This document shows, piece by piece, positions 8,400-13,295 of a stretch of 17,384 nucleotides of DNA. Position numbers and translations under genes: made by a program. Numbering within the stretch: the first letter of the stretch is position 1; each line of letters begins with the position of its first letter. The notes under the pieces were generated by a model, which was not told the DNA's origin, made no database searches, and worked only from the letters and a program-made list of their open reading frames with translations. The stretch covers positions 1 through 17,384 of the forward strand of contig JAPOON010000131.1 in assembly GCA_026713405.1 (NCBI GenBank), written 5' to 3'. The stretch is from Gammaproteobacteria bacterium (GTDB lineage: Bacteria; Pseudomonadota; Gammaproteobacteria; Pseudomonadales; Azotimanducaceae_A).

Positions 8400-8827
8400 C
8401 CCGGTTTCTGTGCGACACGAGCGGGCTCGTGGCAGCCCTTTGTTCCTGGCACGAACATCATGCAAGAACCGTTGCGGAGCTCGAGCGGCGCGCAAGCGCC
8501 GATGAGCAACTTGTGTTGGCGGCACACTCTCTCGTGGAAACGTACTCGGTACTCACACGGTTGCCCCCTCCCGGCCGTCTCCGGGCCAGCGACGCCATCG
8601 CCCTGATCGAAGCCAACTGGCGTGATACGCCCGTGGTGCACCTGACGGGCCGCGAAACCTGGGGCGTGCTGCGCGACGCCGAACGCCGCGGGGCCACGGG
8701 CGGCGCGACCTACGATTTGCTGATCGCGGCGTCCGCTCTGAAGGCGGGGGCAACCACGATAATCACCTGGAACCTTCGCCACTTCGCACTCATGGACGGA
8801 GAGATCGAGGTTCGGGCGCCCGCCTGA
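8396..8827 (+). CDS. VapC-type PIN-domain ribonuclease toxin (module 1)
   Basis: The protein is 143 aa and starts at GTG 8396, overlapping the antitoxin stop by 4 bases. PIN-domain acidic residues are in place: D7 in FLCDTSG, E48 in HSLVETYSVL and D107 in TYDLLIAASAL, with N126 in TWNLRHF near the fourth position. Family members cut RNA, often tRNA or rRNA, when freed from the antitoxin. The protein keeps its key residues and full length, so the module looks intact. The base composition matches the high-GC surroundings, unlike the second module. The RNA target is not predictable from sequence. Confidence 0.87.
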   Translation: MTRFLCDTSGLVAALCSWHEHHARTVAELERRASADEQLVLAAHSLVETYSVLTRLPPPGRLRASDAIALIEANWRDTPVVHLTGRETWGVLRDAERRGATGGATYDLLIAASALKAGATTIITWNLRHFALMDGEIEVRAPA

Positions 8828-8838
8828 ATCAGCGCGCA
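8825..8838 (+). repeat. Downstream flank motif, copy 1
   Basis: TGAATCAGCGCGCA begins at the stop codon of vapC module 1 and is followed by ACCGGT at 8849. It matches 13098-13111 after module 2 at 13 of 14 bases. Confidence 0.4.
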
Positions 8839-8853
8839 GACGGGGTTTACCGG

Positions 8854-8918
8854 TAGGAGGTGGACTTCACTACCTAGGCGCGTCGCCAAGCGACGCGATC
8901 AAGTTGCTCCGCAACTTG
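8854..8918. repeat. Three tandem hairpins in the vapC1 / FAD-oxidoreductase convergent gap
   Basis: Three stem-loops lie in a row, each pair parted by exactly two bases. The first (8854-8876) has a 9-bp stem with one mismatch and one wobble, loop GACTT. The second is CGCGTCGC-CAA-GCGACGCG (8879-8897). The third is CAAGTTGC-TCC-GCAACTTG (8900-8918). The last two are perfect 8-bp stems. A weaker stem follows (8921-8927 with 8938-8943), then CCGCT/AGCGG (8961-8965, 8976-8980). There is no T-run, so a classical terminator is unlikely. The GGTAGGAG head of the first stem recalls REP-type elements, but identity as REP is not shown. Confidence 0.6.
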
Positions 8919-9001
8919 GAGAGGTTGTTCGAATATGCAACTCATCTGTCCACATCAAGGCCGCTCAAGGATTCTAGCGGTCTGGCCGGGTCATCTCCCT
9001 A

Positions 9002-10381
9002 TCAGGCCTGAGCCGGGTTGCCGTCGACCTCGGCCAGCAGCTTCTGCAGGTTCCCGATCGCCGCCAGGATCGTGTCCGTATCGAGGTTGCCCATCGCTTT
9101 TTCCGATGGGGTGAAGACGTCGAGCCGCGAGTTGCGCAGCCACCCCGTAAGTTCCTCGTGGGTCATCCATTCCATCTGGTTCAGGGCGTTGCCCAGCGTT
9201 GTACGCAGGAAATCGATGTCGGAATCGGGGTGGGGCACGGGGGTGCAGATGCGGTTTTTGGTTTCCTCATCGCCGATTATTGTCTCGACATGGGCGGTGA
9301 AAGCGGCGCCGAATACCTGCTGGCAGGTCCTGAGCGCCTGCAGGGTGATGGTGTGTCCTTCGAATACCGGCACCGGCGGGCGCCGCGCCAGGCCATCGGC
9401 GGCGCAGTGGACGTGCAGCGTGCGGGTCGATGTGGGCACGGTGCCGTGCTCGAGCACGATGCGGTCGCGCTCGATCCGTTCGACGTGACCGAGGCGCACG
9501 ATGCCGTCGATGCGCCGGAGTTGTTCGAGTTCGGCCCGGGTGACCGTGGCGCAACGGTACATCGTCGGTTTGACGTTGGGGTCCAGGCGCAGGAGCTGCC
9601 CGGTCGCGTCCATGCGTTCGAACAGATCCTCGATGTCGCTTGCCTGGGCGATGGGGCCGAACTGCCGGTCGAAAACGGTAACCGTCCCGCCGTCGGTATC
9701 CCCAGGCGGCTGAATGTTGGCGCGGTCCAGCAGCCAGGAATCACGGGGCACGATCCAGGTGATCGCATCGGGGGACTGGCCGTGGGCGAGCAGGAACAGG
9801 CAGGCGTCCATGCCGGTCTTGCCGGCGCCCACGATCACGTGGCGCTCGAAATCTCCCGCGAGTCGCGGCAGGTCATTCAGCGGAACGCAGTGTGTGCCAT
9901 CGGCGGTTTCGAAGGGAGCCGGGGAGACCGCCGGCACGGTCACGTTCATGTAGGTGGTATCCACGACCTTGCCGGCTGCCACTTCGTACTCTTCGCCGGA
10001 GAGCAGGGAATCGAAGCGGGCGTCGCCGCGGTATTCGCACAGGGGGAAGTAGCGAACCCGGCCCGAGGGCAGGAACTGGCGCTGCATGACCTGGCCGAAG
10101 TAGGCGCAGACTTCGCTGTTGCTGGCCAGTTCGTACAGCCCCTTGTTCCATCCCGTGGTGTCGATGGCGTTGCTGCCCAGTTGCCGGGAATTGACGCCGT
10201 AGAACGCCGAGGGCTGGTGCAGGCGGACGAACGGATACGCATCGTTCCAGTGCCCGCCGGGCTGGTGGTGACGGTCGACCATGACCATCGTCGCATCGGT
10301 TTCCGTGACCAGAACGTCGGCGAACGCCATGCCCATGGCGCCGCTGCCGATGATCAGGTAGTCCGCTTCGAGTCTCTCCAT
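9002..10381 (-). CDS. FAD/NAD(P)-dependent oxidoreductase, two-Rossmann type
   Basis: This 459-aa soluble flavoprotein has an FAD-binding GSGAMG at residues 12-17 (preceded by YLIIG), followed by VDRHHQPGGHW as in flavin monooxygenase-like enzymes. A second dinucleotide-binding motif, VIVGAGKTG, lies at about 182-190 and is likely for NAD(P)H. No cysteine cluster for an iron-sulfur centre is seen, so it does not look like a standard Rieske reductase. The ATG at 10381 sits directly before the first Rossmann strand; the ribosome site is weak. It is divergent from the Rieske oxygenase across a 264-base gap, which hints at shared control. The FMO fingerprint (FxGxxxHxxxW) was not found, so the reaction (hydroxylation, Baeyer-Villiger oxidation or dehydrogenation) remains open. 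Confidence 0.82.
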   Translation of the reverse strand: MERLEADYLIIGSGAMGMAFADVLVTETDATMVMVDRHHQPGGHWNDAYPFVRLHQPSAFYGVNSRQLGSNAIDTTGWNKGLYELASNSEVCAYFGQVMQRQFLPSGRVRYFPLCEYRGDARFDSLLSGEEYEVAAGKVVDTTYMNVTVPAVSPAPFETADGTHCVPLNDLPRLAGDFERHVIVGAGKTGMDACLFLLAHGQSPDAITWIVPRDSWLLDRANIQPPGDTDGGTVTVFDRQFGPIAQASDIEDLFERMDATGQLLRLDPNVKPTMYRCATVTRAELEQLRRIDGIVRLGHVERIERDRIVLEHGTVPTSTRTLHVHCAADGLARRPPVPVFEGHTITLQALRTCQQVFGAAFTAHVETIIGDEETKNRICTPVPHPDSDIDFLRTTLGNALNQMEWMTHEELTGWLRNSRLDVFTPSEKAMGNLDTDTILAAIGNLQKLLAEVDGNPAQA

Positions 10382-10608
10382 GGCGTTGAACGGCGAGGTT
10401 TCGAGGCATTCTATGAAACCACGAAGAAGGCGCCGGCGTCTGCGGGCGGGTCGGCCGCCAGCACGGGCCGTATCGCACCGGCAGGGGAGCCGGAGCAGCC
10501 TGCTCTATTCGGTGATCCTGAAGCCGGTCCCTGTGGGCCGCCGCCCCGTTGACAGACTCGTGGCAGGACCTGACCCTCGCGTTGCCTACCCGGGTGGCCC
10601 TGCGTAAG

Positions 10609-10624
10609 CTTGCCGCACGGCAAG
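10609..10624 (+). promoter_or_regulatory. 16-bp palindrome before the Rieske gene, possible operator
   Basis: CTTGCCG and CGGCAAG face each other across two bases, about 12 bases before the GGAGGAA ribosome site of the Rieske gene. It could be a regulator site or a leader hairpin. Further up, TTGACA at 10549-10554 could be a -35 box, but no convincing -10 lies at the right distance. Nothing else is seen in the 10382-10645 divergent gap. Confidence 0.35.
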
Positions 10625-10645
10625 AACACTCGGATGGAGGAACCC

Positions 10646-12007
10646 ATGGCCGAACCGGTTGTCAATCTCGACCCCGACAGCATGACGCGTTCACCCGGCC
10701 TGACTTATCAGGACCTGCTCGATGCGGATACCCGCGAAGTGCCGGAAGTGCTGCGTGCCCAGTCCCCGATTTTTCTGGGTGACGCGGACGTTGCCGCTGC
10801 CCGCTATACGACGGCCGAGTGGCACGAGCGCGAAGTCGAGCGGCTGTGGAAGCGGGTGTGGCAGATGGCGTGCCGGGAGGAAGACATTCCCGGTGTCGGC
10901 GACCACATCCGGTATGACATCGCGGGGATGTCGTTCATCGTGCTGCGCACCGGGGCCAACAGGATCAAGTGCTATCCGAACGCCTGCCTGCACCGCGGCC
11001 GCATGCTCAAGGAGTTCGACGGCCACGCCTCCGAACTGCGTTGCCCGTTCCACGGCTTCTGCTGGAGCCTGGAGGGCAAGCTCATCGACATCCCCGCCCG
11101 CTGGGACTTCCCCCACGTCAGGGACGAGGAGTTCTCGCTGCCGGAGATACCGGTGGCCACCTGGGGCGGGTTCGTGTTCATCAATCCGGATCAGGATTGT
11201 GCGCCATTCGACGATTTCATCCGCGACCTGGCGTGGCAGTTCCAGCGCTGGGACCTGGGCAAGCTCTACAAGCAGGCCCATGTTGCGAAGATCATGCCCG
11301 CCAACTGGAAGATCGTTCAGGAGGCCTTCTGCGAGGCCTACCACGTCAACGGCACCCATCCGCAGGTGCTGAAGAGCCTGGGCTGCGTCAACAGCCAGGT
11401 GGATGTGTGGGAAAACTGCGCCCGGGTGATAACGCCCTCCCTCACCCCGAGCCCGCTGCTGGACTACGAAATCACGGACGCCGACATCGTGCGCGCCATG
11501 CTCGACATCCCGGAGGGCCAGCCGGTACCGGAGCTTCCCGAGGGCACTTCCGCGCGCGCCTGGAGCGCCGCCATGGGCCGGGAGAGCCTGCGGGCGGATG
11601 CCGGCGACCTGGTGGACGTCTACTGCGATGCGGAAATGGTGGACAACCTCGACTACACGCTGTTCCCCAACTTCCACCCCTGGGGCGCCTTCAACCGCAT
11701 CACCTATCGATTCCGCCCGAACGGCAACGACCACCGTTCGGCGCTCATGGAGTGCATGATGCTGGCGCCCTTCCAGGGCGAGCGACCGCCGCCGGCGCCC
11801 GTCCGCTGGCTGGAGGCGGACGAACCCTGGTCCGCGGCGCTGGGCTTTCTCGGCCGGGTGTTCGATCAGGACGCGTTCAACATGCCGAAGGTGCAACTGG
11901 GCCTGGAGGCGACCTACAAAGCCGGCGTTACGCTGGCCAACTACCAGGAGTCGAAAGTGCGCTGGCTGCACCACAAGCTGTCGGAATGGGTGGAGGACGG
12001 CGCATGA
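10646..12007 (+). CDS. Rieske non-haem iron oxygenase, large (alpha) subunit, with Glu at the bridging position
   Basis: This 453-aa protein starts at ATG 10646 behind a strong GGAGGAA site. The Rieske [2Fe-2S] ligands are C114 and H116 (CLHRG) and C133 and H136 (CPFHGFCW). The mononuclear iron site is H233 and H238 in EAYHVNGTH, with D409 (or D407) in VFDQDAFN as third ligand. The residue three before the first iron His, which in naphthalene dioxygenase (D205) bridges the two centres between subunits, is E230 here. Glu at this point is known in carnitine monooxygenase CntA. Enzymes of this family hydroxylate, demethylate or cleave aromatics and many other substrates. No ferredoxin or reductase gene lies nearby, so electrons must come from elsewhere. 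Its stop overlaps the next small gene. Confidence 0.92.
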   Translation: MAEPVVNLDPDSMTRSPGLTYQDLLDADTREVPEVLRAQSPIFLGDADVAAARYTTAEWHEREVERLWKRVWQMACREEDIPGVGDHIRYDIAGMSFIVLRTGANRIKCYPNACLHRGRMLKEFDGHASELRCPFHGFCWSLEGKLIDIPARWDFPHVRDEEFSLPEIPVATWGGFVFINPDQDCAPFDDFIRDLAWQFQRWDLGKLYKQAHVAKIMPANWKIVQEAFCEAYHVNGTHPQVLKSLGCVNSQVDVWENCARVITPSLTPSPLLDYEITDADIVRAMLDIPEGQPVPELPEGTSARAWSAAMGRESLRADAGDLVDVYCDAEMVDNLDYTLFPNFHPWGAFNRITYRFRPNGNDHRSALMECMMLAPFQGERPPPAPVRWLEADEPWSAALGFLGRVFDQDAFNMPKVQLGLEATYKAGVTLANYQESKVRWLHHKLSEWVEDGA

Positions 12008-12255
12008 GCGCCGCCGAAGGCCCGAGCATCCGGCATCCTTTCAGCGGGGCGATCTATTTGCTTCGGCCGGATGGCAACGTGCAGGTGTCGGGTGAAGCGG
12101 GAGAAGGCGTCTTTCTGCCCGATGGGCGCTGGGTTTCCGGCTCCCTGCGCGAGGCCGATCCGCAGATGTGCGTATGGATCTCCAACCAGAGCCCGCCGCC
12201 GGAACAGTTGGAATCGACACTGGTGGTGACGCAGGAAGGCAGTAGCGGAAGCTGA
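12004..12255 (+). CDS. 83-aa unrecognised protein translationally coupled to the Rieske oxygenase
   Basis: The ATG at 12004 overlaps the Rieske stop as ATGA, so translation is very likely coupled. The protein has no signal peptide, no membrane segment and only one cysteine, so it is not a ferredoxin. It looks beta-rich and compact: a SGAIYLLRPDGNVQVSG stretch, then GVFLPDGRWVSGSLREADP, then MCVWI, ending in a polar tail. It is too short and unlike the usual oxygenase beta subunit (about 160-180 aa). A dedicated accessory or stability partner of the oxygenase is inferred from overlap alone. I do not assign a family. Confidence 0.75.
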   Translation: MSAAEGPSIRHPFSGAIYLLRPDGNVQVSGEAGEGVFLPDGRWVSGSLREADPQMCVWISNQSPPPEQLESTLVVTQEGSSGS

Positions 12256-12355
12256 CGCCGCGCCGGCCTCCTCCGGCTTCCGACAGGCTCGCCTGGCGTT
12301 CGCGCGACGCGGGCGAGGCAAATCAACCTCGCCACGCCCGAAGCGATGGAGGGAT

Positions 12356-12376
12356 GATATATACTTTAGATATATC
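12356..12376. promoter_or_regulatory. Likely autoregulatory operator of vapBC module 2
   Basis: GATATAT and ATATATC form a perfect 7-bp inverted repeat with a 7-base centre, inside an AT-rich island that stands out from the GC-rich flanks. It overlaps the presumed -35 region. VapB antitoxins normally bind such palindromes at their own promoter, so it is a good operator candidate. Confidence 0.5.
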
Positions 12377-12392
12377 TTTTTTGTGGTATGAT
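12365..12392 (+). promoter_or_regulatory. Candidate promoter of vapBC module 2
   Basis: TATGAT at 12387-12392 is a near-consensus -10 box. TTTAGA at 12365-12370, 16 bases earlier, is a modest -35. The start of transcription would fall near 12400, with a short leader holding the TTGGAGG ribosome site before ATG 12418. Confidence 0.5.
12377..12391 (+). repeat. Upstream flank motif, copy 2
   Basis: TTTTTTGTGGTATGA includes the -10 box of module 2 and matches 8116-8130 at 14 of 15 bases. It could be a shared regulator site, a shared boundary, or chance in T-rich promoter DNA. Confidence 0.45.
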
Positions 12393-12417
12393 CTCTATCT
12401 GGAATTTGGAGGCGCCC

Positions 12418-12687
12418 ATGTCCAACGCTGCATCAAACGATACTGCAAAAGTGTTCATGTCCGGTAAATCCCAAGCCGTGCGTTTGCCGAAGAAATTTCG
12501 CTTTACCGCGGGGTGCAATGAAGTGACGATTCGCCAGGTTGGCCGCCATTTGATTCTCAGCCCACGCTTTAGCGACTGGGACGATTATTGGGCTAACTCA
12601 ACCCGTCCAAGCGGTGATTTTGTTGAGTCAGTGCTGAAACGAAAGGACTCGGAACTGCCCGCGGAAGAGCGTATGAGCTTCGACTGA
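12418..12687 (+). CDS. VapB-type antitoxin, AbrB/SpoVT-like (module 2)
   Basis: This 89-aa protein has an N-terminal AbrB/MazE-like domain (KVFMSGKSQAVRLPKKFRF, then VTIRQVGRHLILSP; about residues 11-49) of the classic VapB type. Its C-terminal half carries FSDWDDYW, the sort of aromatic-acidic segment that wraps the toxin. The ATG at 12418 is chosen because TTTGGAGG lies at the right distance; the in-frame ATG at 12388 lies in the -10 box and would add only ten unrelated residues. The toxin start overlaps the stop by one base (TGATG). GC is visibly lower than in neighbouring genes, which suggests recent arrival. It is not closely similar to the module 1 antitoxin. Confidence 0.9.
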   Translation: MSNAASNDTAKVFMSGKSQAVRLPKKFRFTAGCNEVTIRQVGRHLILSPRFSDWDDYWANSTRPSGDFVESVLKRKDSELPAEERMSFD

Positions 12688-13082
12688 TGCAATGTATGCT
12701 CGATACTGATACATGTGTCTATCTGATCAGGAAAGCCCCGGGATTAAAGCCAAAATCCAACCTGCACGACTGTCATGTCTCGGTGATCGTGCTAGGCGAG
12801 CTGGAGTATGGCGTAGCTAATTCGCACGAAACTCGGAGAGAGCAGAATCGGCAAGCGTTGCTGGATTTTGTAAGCGCCGTTCAGATATCGCCGTTAACTG
12901 AGAGTGTGTCTGAAATGTACGGTCAGGTGCGTGCCGAGATCAGAAGACAACCTATCGGTCCTAACGATACTTGGATTGCGGCCCATGCACTGGCACTGCA
13001 ATTGCCCTTGGTGACAAACAATGTCCGGGAATTTTCGCGCGTGCCAAGGCTGGTTTCGGACACATGGATGAACGATATGTGA
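12687..13082 (+). CDS. VapC/FitB-type PIN-domain ribonuclease toxin (module 2)
   Basis: The protein is 131 aa with the PIN acidic residues D6 in MLDTDTCVYLIR, E38 or E40 in VIVLGELEYGV, and D94 in GPNDTWIAAHAL. The C-terminal VTNNVREFSRVP strand resembles the usual T-x-N-x-x-x-F of VapC proteins. The length is ordinary for VapC and nothing is missing, so the toxin should be active RNase when unbound. It shares no close sequence with the other toxin in this window, so the pair did not arise by local duplication. GC is low, as for its antitoxin. Confidence 0.92.
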   Translation: MQCMLDTDTCVYLIRKAPGLKPKSNLHDCHVSVIVLGELEYGVANSHETRREQNRQALLDFVSAVQISPLTESVSEMYGQVRAEIRRQPIGPNDTWIAAHALALQLPLVTNNVREFSRVPRLVSDTWMNDM

Positions 13083-13097
13083 CTTCGCGCCCGGGTG

Positions 13098-13111
13098 TGA
13101 ATCGGCGCGCA
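13098..13111 (+). repeat. Downstream flank motif, copy 2
   Basis: TGAATCGGCGCGCA lies 16 bases past the vapC module 2 stop and is followed by ACCGGT at 13120. It matches copy 1 at 13 of 14 bases; weaker likeness extends about 14 bases to the left of each copy. Confidence 0.4.
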
Positions 13112-13130
13112 ATATTGACACCGGTCATTT

Positions 13131-13201
13131 CTAGCAGCCCGTGGCAAAAGTCCGGCGCAGCGACGTTCGAATGCCGGCGGACCTTTGCCACGGGCTGCTA
13201 G
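13131..13201. mobile_element. 71-bp perfect-ended inverted repeat, possible MITE
   Basis: CTAGCAGCCCGTGGCAAA (13131-13148) is the exact complement of the right end, TTTGCCACGGGCTGCTAG (13184-13201). After one mismatch the pairing resumes (GTCCG/CGGAC), making arms of about 24 bp around a 23-base centre. Both ends are CTAG, a palindromic tetranucleotide that fits a 4-bp target-site duplication. There is no coding capacity. It may be a miniature element moved by a transposase elsewhere, and the transcript would also form a strong hairpin between the convergent vapC2 and PQQ genes. Confidence 0.55.
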
Positions 13202-13264
13202 AGAATCGGTCAGTTAACGCCCCGACCTATACGGTAACCGGGTCCGCTGGCGGCACGCCGGGCA

Positions 13265-13294
13265 GGGACGACTGACGGCGCCCTGGATCGTCCC
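13265..13294 (-). terminator. Stem-loop just past the PQQ gene stop
   Basis: GGGACGA (13265-13271) and TCGTCCC (13288-13294) pair perfectly over 7 bp around a 16-base loop, directly after the PQQ protein stop on the - strand. No T-run follows, so it may stabilise the message end rather than terminate. Confidence 0.3.
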
Positions 13295-13295
13295 G

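Noticed and set aside
8854..8918. The tandem hairpins as an integron attC site or CRISPR.
   Set aside because: No attC core sites or integrase were seen, and there are no spaced identical repeats; the hairpin sequences differ from one another.
10691..11974. A 427-codon - strand frame opposite the Rieske gene, and + strand frames opposite the FAD oxidoreductase (9158-10552) and the PQQ gene (14232-15251).
   Set aside because: No domain or signal; the opposite frames carry full cofactor motifs.
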